A stretch of DNA of 52,910 nucleotides, from positions 1 to 52,910 of the forward strand of contig NZ_CAKKNC010000024.1 in NCBI RefSeq assembly GCF_918741285.1. Reading direction: 5' to 3'. A model generated the notes under the pieces. That model searched no databases. It saw only the letters and a program-made list of their open reading frames with translations, and was not told where the DNA came from. The position numbers and the translations under genes were made by a program. Shown here one piece after another: positions 35,028 to 44,273 of the stretch. The stretch comes from Sphingobium sp. CECT 9361. Its GTDB lineage: Bacteria > Pseudomonadota > Alphaproteobacteria > Sphingomonadales > Sphingomonadaceae. The stretch's first letter is position 1; every line of letters begins with the position of its first letter.

Positions 35028-36446
35028 TCAGCCGACGGACGTCTTTGAAATATTGATGACGGTAGTCTGCGAGAATTCGTGCATTCCGTCCGTGGATAGC
35101 TCCATTCCGATGCCCGACTGCTTGGCCCCACCGAACGGGATGTGCGGAGCGAAATCCAGATGCTCGTTGACCCAGACCATGCCGCTGTCGATCTGGCGGG
35201 CGACGGCATAAGCGCGATCGCAGTCGGCGGACCAGACAGACCCTCCAAGGCCAAGTTCCGAGCTGTTGGTGCGCCGCACCGCGTCGTCCACATCCTCGAA
35301 CTTGATAATGGGCAGGATCGGGGCAAACTGCTCCTGATCGACCAGCATCGCGCCATCTTTGATGTCGCGCACGATGGTAGGCCTTATGAAATAGCCTTCG
35401 CCCTCTACCACCTCACCGCCGGCGATGACGTGGCCGTCACGGCGTGCGCTTTCCAGGAAGGTCTTTGCCTTTGCGAACTGCGCCGCGTTCTGAAGCGGGC
35501 CGATCTGCGTTCCCTGCTGGAGTCCGTCGCCCACGATCGCCTCATTGGCGAGCTTGGCCAGTTCATCGCACAGAGCGTCATAGATGCTGCTATGGGCATA
35601 GACGCGCTTGACCGCGATGCAGACTTGCCCGGCATTCATGAAGGCCTTGGAGAAGATCTTCGACGCCACGGTCGCGACGTCCACATCGTCAAGGACGATG
35701 CTGGCGTCATTGCCGCCCAGTTCCAGCGACACCCGCTTCAGCGTTGATGCGGCGGCCGCGATGACCTTCTTTCCGGTCGCCGTGGATCCCGTAAAGGAAA
35801 TCTTGGCGACATCGGGATGATCGGTCAGCGTTGGGCCCAGATCGTTGAGATCGGTCACGACGTTGAACACACCCGCGGGGAAAATATCCTTCGCCAGCTC
35901 GCCGAGCATGAGCGAGGTGACGGGCGTCGTCGGCGCCGGCTTCAGGATGAAGCTGTTGCCCATCAGGAGCGCTGCGGGAAATTTGAACGCAGCGAGCAAG
36001 ACAGGAAAATTCCAGGGCATGATGGCGCACACCACGCCTAGCGGCTTCCTGTGCAATTCTACCCGGCGCTCTTCGTCGTCCTGCAATATTTCGATCGGCA
36101 CATCGATGGTGGTGAAGTGGCGAATGAATATCTCGGTGAAGGCGATCTCGCCCGCCGCTTCCGCCAGCGGTTTCCCCTGTTCACGCACCAACATGCGCGT
36201 CAGGGCATCGGCATTTTCGTGGATCGCATCGGCAAAAGCCGAAAGTTTCGCGCGTCGATCGTCGAGCGACAGCGCCGCCCATGCCGGTTGAGCCGCCTTC
36301 GCCGCCGCGATCGCCTGCTCCGCCTGCCGTATCGAACCGCGTGGCACCGACATGAACGGCCTGCCCGCCGCAGGATCGATGACCTCCATGTTGGAGTCGC
36401 CGTCGACCAGTTCACCACCGATTAAAAGTTTGAGATTTTCTAACAT
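35028..36446 (-). CDS. NAD(P)-dependent aldehyde dehydrogenase
   Basis: A 472-residue ALDH. Asn146 in MPWNFP and Lys169 in ILKPAP bind the cofactor and substrate. General base Glu242 is in SLELGGNDA and catalytic Cys276 in NAGQVCIAVKR; the glycine pattern FTGSTATGKK is at about 219-227. It would oxidise an aldehyde intermediate to the acid. It sits between a small exporter gene and the acyl-CoA ligase in the same operon, so the pair could channel aldehyde to acid to CoA ester. The family (betaine/semialdehyde-type) is broad and the substrate is open. Confidence 0.92.
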   Translation of the reverse strand: MLENLKLLIGGELVDGDSNMEVIDPAAGRPFMSVPRGSIRQAEQAIAAAKAAQPAWAALSLDDRRAKLSAFADAIHENADALTRMLVREQGKPLAEAAGEIAFTEIFIRHFTTIDVPIEILQDDEERRVELHRKPLGVVCAIMPWNFPVLLAAFKFPAALLMGNSFILKPAPTTPVTSLMLGELAKDIFPAGVFNVVTDLNDLGPTLTDHPDVAKISFTGSTATGKKVIAAAASTLKRVSLELGGNDASIVLDDVDVATVASKIFSKAFMNAGQVCIAVKRVYAHSSIYDALCDELAKLANEAIVGDGLQQGTQIGPLQNAAQFAKAKTFLESARRDGHVIAGGEVVEGEGYFIRPTIVRDIKDGAMLVDQEQFAPILPIIKFEDVDDAVRRTNSSELGLGGSVWSADCDRAYAVARQIDSGMVWVNEHLDFAPHIPFGGAKQSGIGMELSTDGMHEFSQTTVINISKTSVG

Positions 36447-36495
36447 ATCCTGTTTTCCTCTCGCAAGCGCGCCTGTGATGCCCGTAGGCGCAGGC

Positions 36496-36828
36496 CTAAA
36501 CTTGGGTAGCGGTGCCGATCATGATCGCGGCGCCAAGCAGCAGCCCAATCTTCGCAAGCGATGCGGACTCGTGGTAGACGGTGATGCCGATCACCAGCAC
36601 CACGACCTGGAGCGTGATCGTGACGATCGGCGTCAATGTGCTTAGCTCGACACCGTTGTTGATGAGCCGGGCGAACACCCAGAAACTCAGCACGAAGCTC
36701 AATATGCAGGCGACCGTCGCGGCCATCGCCGTAAACCCGCGCGTCGCTGGCAGGAGGGACAGGCCGAGTGCCTGGCCGACAATCACGAATGCGAAAGACG
36801 CGAGAGTTGGTAACGATATAGCAGCCAC
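36496..36828 (-). CDS. Small multidrug-resistance-like membrane protein
   Basis: A 110-residue hydrophobic protein with four predicted membrane helices, about residues 5-22, 30-50, 57-78 and 85-103 (LASFAFVIVGQALGLSLLPA, TVACILSFVLSFWVF, ITLQVVVLVIGITVY, IGLLLGAAIMIGTA). This is the size and layout of SMR/DMT half-transporters. A conserved SMR Glu14 is not seen in the first helix, so function as a cation/proton antiporter is doubtful. GTG 36828 is chosen because AGAGAGGAT lies upstream; an earlier GTG at 36867 would add a hydrophilic tail. It may export a catabolic intermediate. Confidence 0.7.
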   Translation of the reverse strand: MAAISLPTLASFAFVIVGQALGLSLLPATRGFTAMAATVACILSFVLSFWVFARLINNGVELSTLTPIVTITLQVVVLVIGITVYHESASLAKIGLLLGAAIMIGTATQV

Positions 36829-36863
36829 GGGATGATCCTCTCTTTTGCTGATATGATTTGTTT

Positions 36864-37715
36864 TCACGTGATGATTTTCTGGTCATGAAAGTCGAGATAG
36901 GCCGTGCCTTCCATGATCAGAGCCGGTAGCGCCTCGACCTGTTCGAGCCCGGCGAGCGCCTGGACGATGTGATATTGCGTGGGCATGTCCTGCCATGTCG
37001 GCACATTGAAGCGGATGCTGCCCGTGCCGGCCCGCACCGAAGGCGGGGGCTGGGGGTCGCGCCGGCTGGACGCACCCGCCATCGGCGATAGCGTCAGATA
37101 ATCCGCGTCAGCGACCGCCCAATCGCCGCTTCGCGGGATATATTTGTGCGCGATGATCCCCGAGCCGGCGCTCGCGGCGAAATCGGCAACCACGTCCGGC
37201 GCGGCATCGGTATCGGGATCACAGGCCAGTTGCATCTCGGCGAAGGTGAAACCTTCCCAACTCGCCCTTATGCTCGTTTCCCCATTCCAGCGCCGGGGGT
37301 CGGGCAATTGCGCATAGAGTTTCGGATGGCCAAGTTGCTCGCGACCCGTGATGATGGGGTCGCCGAGATTTTCCCACATCACGGCGCAATAGACGCCATC
37401 GGTCACCTTGTCGTCCTGGCCCGCATGGGTGACCGGGATCATCAGGGAGAGGATATTATATCCCCTGCCCGCTAGCCATGGGATGTCGCGCAGGCAGAAA
37501 AAGTGAAACTGCGCCATCGCCTCGCCACGCAAGGCAAGCCCGCTTGGAAGCAGCGGTTCGAGCTGTTCAGCTCGGCCGAGGAACCTCACGATGTAGCGCG
37601 TGAAGCGGATCGGGCCATCGCGATAGTCCGCGTGATCGGGCGCCTGACGCGGGCCGCCGGCGGCGCCGAAGGATGCCGGCATGATCCTGATCTTGGTGTC
37701 GGTTAGCAAAGTCAT
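36864..37715 (-). CDS. Acetoacetate decarboxylase-family protein
   Basis: A 283-residue ADC-like protein (MTLLTDTKIRIMPASFGAAG, LPSGLALRGEAMAQFHFFCL, MWENLGDPIITGREQLGHPK, YIPRSGDW). The segment GREQLGHPKLYA corresponds to the ADC motif with its Schiff-base Lys region. Members of this superfamily include true decarboxylases but also aldolase/dehydratase-type enzymes, so decarboxylation is not assured. ATG 37715 has GAGGG seven bases upstream and starts 25 bp after the IlvD-like gene. Confidence 0.85.
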   Translation of the reverse strand: MTLLTDTKIRIMPASFGAAGGPRQAPDHADYRDGPIRFTRYIVRFLGRAEQLEPLLPSGLALRGEAMAQFHFFCLRDIPWLAGRGYNILSLMIPVTHAGQDDKVTDGVYCAVMWENLGDPIITGREQLGHPKLYAQLPDPRRWNGETSIRASWEGFTFAEMQLACDPDTDAAPDVVADFAASAGSGIIAHKYIPRSGDWAVADADYLTLSPMAGASSRRDPQPPPSVRAGTGSIRFNVPTWQDMPTQYHIVQALAGLEQVEALPALIMEGTAYLDFHDQKIIT

Positions 37716-37740
37716 GAATTTTCCCTCATTGATCGCGCGC

Positions 37741-39420
37741 TCAGTCATAGGAATGGGTAGGCGCGCCCAAGTGCGTTGGCCCCACCGACCGCGCATATTT
37801 TTCGCCCACGCCCCCGCTCCAATATTTGTTGGGGGGCAGTACGGCCCGGCGCTGTTCCAGCTCTTGCTCAGACACGTCTACGTCGATCGTCCCCTTCTCC
37901 GCGTCGATGCGAATGATGTCGCCGTGCTCGACCAGTGCAAGGGGGCCGCCGGCATGCGCTTCGGGAGAAACATGGGCTATGCAAAGGCCGCCGGTTCCCG
38001 TGGGCCATCGCCCGTCGGTGACCAGAGCGACGTCCTTGCCCATTCCGCGCCGCCGGATCGGGATGGGCGCGTCCAGCATTTCCCGCATGCCCGGGCTGCC
38101 GCGCGGTCCCTCGCCACGTACGATGATCACGTCGCCGACGCTGAATTGGCCGTCCGCAATGCCTATGCGCGCTGCGGCATCACCTTCGAAGATGCGTGCG
38201 GGGCCTTCGAAAAAACGCATCGAAATATCGGCGGTCTTTACAATGCAACCACCTGGTGCAAGATTCCCCTGCAGAACGACGATGCCGCTGTCGGCTTGAT
38301 ACGCATTGTTGCAGGCGCGCACGATGATGCCGTCAGGCTGCGGCGCATCGGCCAGCGCCTCGCCAAGCGGCCTGCCGTCATTGGTCGGCGTATGGGCGTG
38401 CAGGAAGCCACCGTCGAGCAGCGCCTTGAAGATTACCGGTAATCCGCCGATCCGGTGGAGGTCGATGAGCGCATGGGGACCGTTTGGAATGAGGCTGGTG
38501 ATCCTTGGCGTCCGCCGTAGGATGTCGGTCATATCCCTCAACTCGAACTTCACTCCCGCCTCGTTGGCGATCGCCGGGAGGTGCAGCAGCATGTTCGACG
38601 AACCGCGCATGGCGGCGACGACCGTTACCGCATTTTCCAGGCTCTCCCGGGTCACCCAATCGCGGGGGCGAGGACCACCTTCGATCAAAAGCTTCATGGC
38701 ATGCTGTCCGGCTTTGCGTGCGAGCGCGAGGCGCTGTGAAAACACGGCCGGAATGGAGGCCGTACCCAGCGCGGAAAAGCCCATAATCTCGGCGCAGGCG
38801 GCTCCGGTGCTCGCTGTGTTCAGGCCCGGACAGGTGCCGACCGACACCATCGCATCCCTGTTCAGATTCTCAAGCTCCCGTTCGCTCATCTCTCCGCTGA
38901 GAGTCCGGTCCATGTCACCGAAGACGCGGTAGAAATTGATCGGCTCGCCATTGCTGTAGCCGCGAAGCGCCGCCCCGCCATGCACATAGACACTGGGAAT
39001 ATTCACGCGGGTCATCGCCATAAGCATGCCCGGGACCGTCTTGTCGCAGGCGCCCAGAGTCACTGCCGCGTCGTACCGCTGCCCCTCAAGGACGAGCTCC
39101 ACCGAGTCTGCAATGATCTCCCGCGATATCAGGCTGAATTGCGGCCCTCGCTCGTGGACCATCGTCCAGACATCGGAGATCGATACCGTCGAGAACTCAC
39201 GCGCCGTACCACCCGCCACTTCCACGCCAACCTTGGCCGCAGCGGCCTGCGGCGCAAGCGGCATGGCGCACGGACTTACTTCGGCATGGGTATGAACCAC
39301 ACCCACGAACGGCTTGGCGATGGCTTCGTCATCAAGGCCGGTTGCACGCAGGTGCATCCGATTGGCGACACGCATCGGCCCGTCAATGGTCGCTCGCGAG
39401 CGCCAGGCTGGATCATTCAT
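37741..39420 (-). CDS. IlvD/Edd-family dehydratase
   Basis: A 559-residue Fe-S dehydratase. Cluster ligand cysteines are Cys51 (EVSPCAMPL), Cys125 (LGACDKTVPGMLMA) and Cys197 (TCPGLNTASTGAACAEIMG). The C-terminal half shows LAPGGCIVKTADIS and the GPRGSPGMREML motif. The family dehydrates 2,3-dihydroxy acids and sugar acids, including sulfogluconate in the sulfo-Entner-Doudoroff pathway. In a catabolic operon with no branched-chain amino-acid genes, a sugar-acid-like or dihydroxy-acid substrate is more likely than valine/isoleucine synthesis. ATG 39420 has AGGAGG five bases upstream and overlaps the hydrolase stop by 8 bp. Confidence 0.9.
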   Translation of the reverse strand: MNDPAWRSRATIDGPMRVANRMHLRATGLDDEAIAKPFVGVVHTHAEVSPCAMPLAPQAAAAKVGVEVAGGTAREFSTVSISDVWTMVHERGPQFSLISREIIADSVELVLEGQRYDAAVTLGACDKTVPGMLMAMTRVNIPSVYVHGGAALRGYSNGEPINFYRVFGDMDRTLSGEMSERELENLNRDAMVSVGTCPGLNTASTGAACAEIMGFSALGTASIPAVFSQRLALARKAGQHAMKLLIEGGPRPRDWVTRESLENAVTVVAAMRGSSNMLLHLPAIANEAGVKFELRDMTDILRRTPRITSLIPNGPHALIDLHRIGGLPVIFKALLDGGFLHAHTPTNDGRPLGEALADAPQPDGIIVRACNNAYQADSGIVVLQGNLAPGGCIVKTADISMRFFEGPARIFEGDAAARIGIADGQFSVGDVIIVRGEGPRGSPGMREMLDAPIPIRRRGMGKDVALVTDGRWPTGTGGLCIAHVSPEAHAGGPLALVEHGDIIRIDAEKGTIDVDVSEQELEQRRAVLPPNKYWSGGVGEKYARSVGPTHLGAPTHSYD

Positions 39421-40210
39421 CTTGGCCTCCTGTGCGCGCGAAATCGGCCGATCGGGATCTTGTGACCGTATCGCCGTCCAGCGCGAGCGCATGCGCGATA
39501 AAATCGAGAAGCTCGTCGAGTTGGCCCGGCGCGGTCAGCGAATGCCCGCCCGCAAAAGTGTGAAGGCATTTGTTGGGTGAACCAATCGCGTCGAACAGCG
39601 CGCGCTGCCCGTCGGTCGAAAAAATCTCGTCCTCCGACTTGATTTGGAAGAGCGCCGGAGTGCGCATGATGCGGGCATCGTGAAGCAGGGCGTCGTTCTG
39701 CCCCCAGTCGAGACCCCACATGCCAAGCACCGCGCCCTTGATACGCGGTTCCGCCGCGCACAAAGGAATGCCATAAGCCGTGCCCATCGACATGCCGAAC
39801 CATGCGACCCGGTTTGGATCCGCCCACCCCTGCTCCAGCACGACGTCGAGAACGGTGCGCCAGTCGGAGACATAGCGCTCGATACCGGGGCTAGTGCGCC
39901 AATGCCGCTCGAAGACGCCCAGCATTTCCATGACATCCCTATCGGCATCACCGCGCCGACCGTGGATCGGACCGTCGATCAGCAGGACGGCGCTGCCGGT
40001 TCGTTCGACGATTTGCGCCGCAAGCCAGTCGGTGCGTTCGTGGCGCTTGTGGAATGGCCCGCCATGCTGAAGGAGCGTAACAGGCGTGTTGGCTCCCGCC
40101 GGAACGCGCGCGTTCCAGAATGTCGCCGGGACGACGCCGTCATCGCACGGTACGGAAAAGTCGAAGCGCGCATCTGTTGATTGTCCCTCGAGCTTCAGGT
40201 CAATTTTCAT
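39413..40210 (-). CDS. Alpha/beta hydrolase (dienelactone-hydrolase-like)
   Basis: A 265-residue alpha/beta-hydrolase. The nucleophile is Ser141 in WFGMSMGTAYG, the acid probably Asp194 (KSEDEIF), and the base His223 (FAGGHSL). The oxyanion-loop strand reads TLLQHGGPFHKR. It would hydrolyse an ester or lactone. It is translationally coupled to the IlvD-like dehydratase (8-bp overlap), so it may open a lactone whose acid the dehydratase uses. It lies 29 bp downstream of the operon-leading SDR. Confidence 0.85.
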   Translation of the reverse strand: MKIDLKLEGQSTDARFDFSVPCDDGVVPATFWNARVPAGANTPVTLLQHGGPFHKRHERTDWLAAQIVERTGSAVLLIDGPIHGRRGDADRDVMEMLGVFERHWRTSPGIERYVSDWRTVLDVVLEQGWADPNRVAWFGMSMGTAYGIPLCAAEPRIKGAVLGMWGLDWGQNDALLHDARIMRTPALFQIKSEDEIFSTDGQRALFDAIGSPNKCLHTFAGGHSLTAPGQLDELLDFIAHALALDGDTVTRSRSADFARTGGQDE

Positions 40211-40239
40211 GAGGAATCCCGCTAGGTTCTGAGACAGGC

Positions 40240-41040
40240 TCAGTTGGCTGTCATGCCGCCGTCGATGACTATTTCGGCACCGGTAATGTGGCGTGCCGCA
40301 TTCGACGCCAAAAAGCGCACGGTCTCGGCGATTTCCTCGGGCGAAGCGGCAACGCCAATCGGCACCAGCGACTTGGCCACTTCATGCGCATCAAGAACGC
40401 CTGAAGCCCCTCCCGCCCCAGCCAGCATGGTCGCTTCTTCCGGATCATGCTTCTGCCAGGCTGGGGTATCGACAATGCCCGGGTGGACGGAGTTTACTCG
40501 CACCTTGTTCCGCAGATCCGCGCATTCGAGCGCGATCGCTTTTGTCATCATGCGAACCGCGCCTTTCGCTCCGCAATAGGCCGCCATGCGCGCCTGGCCT
40601 TTCAGTCCCATGATCGACGAAATATTGACGACAGCCCCGCCGCCGGACTGCGCGATTCGCGGAATACCGTGCTTCATACCCAGAAACGCACCCTCCAGAT
40701 TGATTGCCATCACGAGCCGAAGTTGGTCGAGCGACATCGAAAAGGTGTCGGCAAGAATCGACTTGCCTGCACAGTTGACCACGGTTGTCAGGGACGTGAC
40801 GTGCGTGTCGGTCAGGGCGAACGCAGCCTCCCATTCGTCCTCAAGCCTGACGTCGAGTTTTACCGCCGTTGCCCGCCCGCCAGCCTCCATAATAAGTTCG
40901 ACGGACTTCGCAGCACTGCGCTCATCAAAATCCGTTACCCAGACATGCGCCCCATGGGCGGCGAAGCTCAGGCTGGTTGCCCTTCCGATTCCACTGCCGG
41001 CCCCAGTGATGAGTATCGCTTTGCCTTCGAACTCCGACAT
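40240..41040 (-). CDS. Short-chain dehydrogenase/reductase, first gene of operon
   Basis: A 266-residue classical SDR. The cofactor motif TGAGSGIGR is at residues 12-20, with Asp37 and Asp39 suggesting NAD preference. The catalytic set is Ser142, Tyr155 and Lys159 (NISSIMG, AAYCGAKGAV), and the C-terminus is ITGAEIVIDGGMTAN. It would oxidise a secondary alcohol. ATG 41040 begins the family N-terminus. It heads the seven-gene minus-strand operon and is divergent from the LysR gene, with the operator at 41115-41142 between them. Confidence 0.9.
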   Translation of the reverse strand: MSEFEGKAILITGAGSGIGRATSLSFAAHGAHVWVTDFDERSAAKSVELIMEAGGRATAVKLDVRLEDEWEAAFALTDTHVTSLTTVVNCAGKSILADTFSMSLDQLRLVMAINLEGAFLGMKHGIPRIAQSGGGAVVNISSIMGLKGQARMAAYCGAKGAVRMMTKAIALECADLRNKVRVNSVHPGIVDTPAWQKHDPEEATMLAGAGGASGVLDAHEVAKSLVPIGVAASPEEIAETVRFLASNAARHITGAEIVIDGGMTAN

Positions 41041-41114
41041 GCCCGCTCCTGACGCCCTGATTGGTTGAGAGGAGAATATGGCGGACGAACGGCCCTGACT
41101 AGCGCGATAAAAAT

Positions 41115-41142
41115 TATGCAATGCATAGGCAATCACCTATGG
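41115..41142. promoter_or_regulatory. LysR operator, copy 1
   Basis: The core CATAGGCAATCACCTATG (41124-41141) is a 6-bp perfect dyad, CATAGG/CCTATG, preceded by a TATGC half-site at 41115-41119. It lies 75 bp from the SDR start and 79 bp from the LysR start. The same arrangement recurs at 48149 and, inverted, at 48240. This is the expected position for an autoregulatory LTTR site. Confidence 0.8.
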
Positions 41143-41220
41143 ATCAACAAACCAAGCCTGTTTACGATCAGATCGAACCGAGCAGCCGGTCTTTTGCTGC
41201 TAAGCGCATGGAGACAGCCG

Positions 41221-42198
41221 ATGAACCTCCGTAGCCTTCGCTATTTTCTGAAAGTCGCCGAATATGGGAGCATTACCCGCGCTGCGCTGGCGCTGCACAT
41301 CACGCAACCATCGCTAACGCAGCATCTCCGGCATCTGGAAGAGCATTTCGGTCTGGCCCTGCTGATGCGCCATGGCCGCGGCGTGATGCTCACCGAGGCT
41401 GGCAAGGCACTCCGCCTGAAGGCCGAGATTCTTATCGATGACATCGACGGGCTGCAGAGCGAATTGGAGAGTGCGCAGTCGCGTCCCCGGGGCACATTGT
41501 CGATCGGCATGCCCATATCCTGGTCCGAACTCGTCACTTATCCCGTGATCGAGCGTTTCCGCCGCGAATACCCTAATGTGCATATCAAATTAGCCGTCAA
41601 TGCCAGCGAGGTACTAGCCGAGGCGATGAACGCCAATGAACTGCAGCTTGCGGTGCTCGTAGAAACCGATGAGCAGGATAATTTCTGGTCGCATCCCTTG
41701 GTCGAAGACGAGCTGTTCCTTCTTGGCCCGCCTGGCTCATCGCTGGGCCAGCTAGGATCGATCACCCTTCGCGATGTGGCCAGCTATCCAATGATCCTGC
41801 CGCTGAACCTCACCATGGTGATGCGGCGGATTGACCGGACATTGGCAACGACCGGCGGCACGTTGAACACCGTCTTAGAAACGCCGTCGACGAACATCTT
41901 GCCCCTTGTAGCACGTGGCTTGGGCTACACGATCCTGTCCGCATGCGCCCTGCCTCCTCCCGGCGGGGATACCGCGTTCGAAGCTATTCCGGTGACCGAC
42001 GCATCAATGACATGGTCGATCGCGACACCTAAGAACCGTCCAAAGACGGCTGCGGTCATTACTTATGAAAGCTTCCTGAAAGAACAGGTTCTGGAGTCGG
42101 TATCATCCGGTCTCTGGCGCACGGCAAAGATGAAGAAGCAGCAGAGAAAGGCGGAAGTTAGTACTGAAGCGGAAGCGGTTGCCAAACTGCGACTCTAG
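41221..42198 (+). CDS. LysR-family regulator of the catabolic regulon
   Basis: A 325-residue LTTR. The HTH is MNLRSLRYFLKVAEYGSITR, LALHITQPSLTQHLRHLEEH, LLMRHGRGVMLTEAG. The effector domain includes LSIGMPISWSELVTYPVIER and LLVARGLGYTILSACALPPP-like segments of the NAC/CbbR-type group. ATG 41221 begins the conserved N-terminus; the frame extends upstream without features. A basic C-terminal tail (KMKKQQRKAEVSTEAEAVAK) is unusual. It sits between the two minus-strand operons, and three copies of one palindrome mark both divergent promoter regions, so it is the best candidate regulator of all thirteen structural genes. Confidence 0.9.
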   Translation: MNLRSLRYFLKVAEYGSITRAALALHITQPSLTQHLRHLEEHFGLALLMRHGRGVMLTEAGKALRLKAEILIDDIDGLQSELESAQSRPRGTLSIGMPISWSELVTYPVIERFRREYPNVHIKLAVNASEVLAEAMNANELQLAVLVETDEQDNFWSHPLVEDELFLLGPPGSSLGQLGSITLRDVASYPMILPLNLTMVMRRIDRTLATTGGTLNTVLETPSTNILPLVARGLGYTILSACALPPPGGDTAFEAIPVTDASMTWSIATPKNRPKTAAVITYESFLKEQVLESVSSGLWRTAKMKKQQRKAEVSTEAEAVAKLRL

Positions 42199-42219
42199 CG
42201 GGCCGGCGATCTCGCGCGA

Positions 42220-43341
42220 TCACGACGCGACAAATGGTCGGCGCAAGTTCGCTTTTTCTAAGAGTGGCAGTACATCACGATTGAACCGTCTGGCGCCTTC
42301 GACAAAGTCGATCCAGGTCAGGAGCACGCCATCCAGCCCAGCGTCCGAGAGCATGGTCAGGCGATCAACAATGCGCTCTGGCGTTCCCACCAACGGGAAT
42401 CCGCCATACCCGGCTGCATAATGGGTTCGCACCGCTTCCCACGCCTCCCGAGGCATGTCCTTCACCTCTGGCACCGAGAGCGCGATCAGCGAGTCGATGC
42501 TCTCACGGTCCTGATGCTGGACCGCATAGTAATCCAGGAAGTCATCCGCCTCCTTTTGCGTGTCCCGCTGAATGACATAGCTATGCGCCCACACCTGGAC
42601 CTCGCGGCCGAACTCTTCGCGCGCCTCGCGTTTATATTTTTCCACCTCTTTGCGGATGCTAGCCGGCTCTTCCGACCGAATGCCGATGAAGCACAGATCA
42701 GCATGCTCGCATGCAAACTTCCGGCCACGGTCGGAATGTCCAGCGTTCATGATCGGCGGATGTGGTCGCTGCAATGGCTTGGGATTGGAGAAGCCAGCGA
42801 GAATATCGAAAAACGCGCCATGATGGTCGAACTCATCATTTGAGTTCCACAAGCGTTTCAGCACACCGAGCCATTCTGCGAGATAGTCGTAGCGCTGATC
42901 ATGCTCTCGCAAGGCGGCGCCGAACATCTCCAGTTCGGGCCGATTCCAACCGCCCACAACGTTCAACGCAAGACGGCCATTGGAAATGATGTCGATCGTC
43001 GCGGTCTGCTTGGCCGCGACGATAGGATGGATCGTCGGCGCGTGCGAAGTGACGAAGACGCCTACGTGATCGGTAGCCTGCGCTATCGCCGCAGCCCAGG
43101 TGAAGGGATCAAGAACCTCGCCAGACACATGGCCGGGCTTTTCCTTCACATAGCCTTTCCAACGCGCGAAGGGCACGATCGCCTCATATCCTGCGCGGTC
43201 CACTGCCCGAGCGACTTCGAGCGCAAGGGGCCAAGTCAATTGGTTGGCTTCGGGCGCCAGGGAATGCGTCGTGCCGCGACCGTTCGTGCAGAATGTGCCC
43301 AGCTTGAGCTTGTTGTCGTTGAATATCGGGTTCCAGCTCAT
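42220..43341 (-). CDS. SfnG-like FMNH2-dependent monooxygenase
   Basis: A 373-residue bacterial-luciferase-like (LLM) enzyme. It resembles dimethylsulfone monooxygenase SfnG and alkanesulfonate monooxygenases: DRAGYEAIVPFARWKGYVKE, DPFTWAAAIAQATDHVGVFV, TSHAPTIHPIVAAKQTATID, GRLALNVVGGWNRPELEMFG. Such enzymes use FMNH2 and O2 to cleave C-S or related bonds. No flavin reductase gene is in the window, so reduced FMN must come from elsewhere. It is the last gene of the four-gene operon led by the TonB receptor. Confidence 0.88.
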   Translation of the reverse strand: MSWNPIFNDNKLKLGTFCTNGRGTTHSLAPEANQLTWPLALEVARAVDRAGYEAIVPFARWKGYVKEKPGHVSGEVLDPFTWAAAIAQATDHVGVFVTSHAPTIHPIVAAKQTATIDIISNGRLALNVVGGWNRPELEMFGAALREHDQRYDYLAEWLGVLKRLWNSNDEFDHHGAFFDILAGFSNPKPLQRPHPPIMNAGHSDRGRKFACEHADLCFIGIRSEEPASIRKEVEKYKREAREEFGREVQVWAHSYVIQRDTQKEADDFLDYYAVQHQDRESIDSLIALSVPEVKDMPREAWEAVRTHYAAGYGGFPLVGTPERIVDRLTMLSDAGLDGVLLTWIDFVEGARRFNRDVLPLLEKANLRRPFVAS

Positions 43342-43384
43342 CCTGCTGTCCTTCTCTGTCGTCTAGCATTGTCCCCGAGATCCA

Positions 43385-44269
43385 TCAGCTTTCTTCGACT
43401 CTCCAGGCATCACCGTCGGATCGGACGTGAACGGCTGAGGATCCGGCGAAATGCGCGACGAGCAGCAGCACATTCTGACTGGCTGCATGGGTCAGCATGT
43501 CCCGCCGCGTGGCGATTGCGACGGCCTCGTCCTGACAGAAGTTGCTGCACATATCGGGCAATGCCGCTTGCACCGGATGATGGATCACATCGCCGGTGAT
43601 CATCGCTTGATGTCCTCGGGAGGATAGGATGATCGAGCAATGGCCGGGTGTATGCCCGGGCGTGGCTTTGAGAATCACGCCCTCGGCAATCTCATGGCCA
43701 GGCTCCACCAGGTCCGCGAGTCCAGCCTCAAGGATCGGCTTGACCGAGTCGGTGAAGATCGCCGCCGCATCGCCATCGGTGTCGTCCTGCGCGAAGGCGA
43801 CTTCGCTTCGCGCAAACAGATAGTGGGCATTGGGGAAGGTCGGCACCCACACGCCATCGACCAGCATCGTGTTCCAGCCGCAATGATCCACATGGAGATG
43901 CGTGCAGAGGACGAAATCGATGCTTTCTCGCGGGAAGCCGGCACGGCCAAGCCGATCGAGAAACGGCGTGTCGAGCATGTCAAGCAGAGGGTGGCCGCGC
44001 GGCTTGTGGTTGCCGATGCAGGGATCGACCATGATCCGCTTGCCCCCGGCTTCGATGATGAACGCCTGAAAATGCAGGATGATGTCGCCATCGGCCGTCG
44101 CGAAGGACGGGCACAGCCAATCGCGCCGATCCAGGATTTCGTGGCGCGTCGCCTGGATGAAGATGGCCGGATCGAAGGCGGTCGGCGGCAATTCGAGCAC
44201 CCGCGTGACACGAATATCGCCCACGGACCATTGTCTAAAGGTCTCCAGATCGGCCGGAAGCTGCTGCAT
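43385..44269 (-). CDS. MBL-fold hydrolase, lactonase-like
   Basis: A 294-residue metallo-beta-lactamase fold protein. It shows the dinuclear zinc motif CTHLHVDHCGW, then the HTPGHCS and TGDVIHHPVQ motifs seen in AHL-lactonase-like MBL enzymes. The start is taken as the ATG at 44269, a few bases after the upstream monooxygenase stop; the longer open frame runs back into that gene. A lactone or ester intermediate is the likely substrate; quorum quenching is a less likely role given the catabolic operon. Confidence 0.87.
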   Translation of the reverse strand: MQQLPADLETFRQWSVGDIRVTRVLELPPTAFDPAIFIQATRHEILDRRDWLCPSFATADGDIILHFQAFIIEAGGKRIMVDPCIGNHKPRGHPLLDMLDTPFLDRLGRAGFPRESIDFVLCTHLHVDHCGWNTMLVDGVWVPTFPNAHYLFARSEVAFAQDDTDGDAAAIFTDSVKPILEAGLADLVEPGHEIAEGVILKATPGHTPGHCSIILSSRGHQAMITGDVIHHPVQAALPDMCSNFCQDEAVAIATRRDMLTHAASQNVLLLVAHFAGSSAVHVRSDGDAWRVEES

Positions 44270-44273
44270 GGAT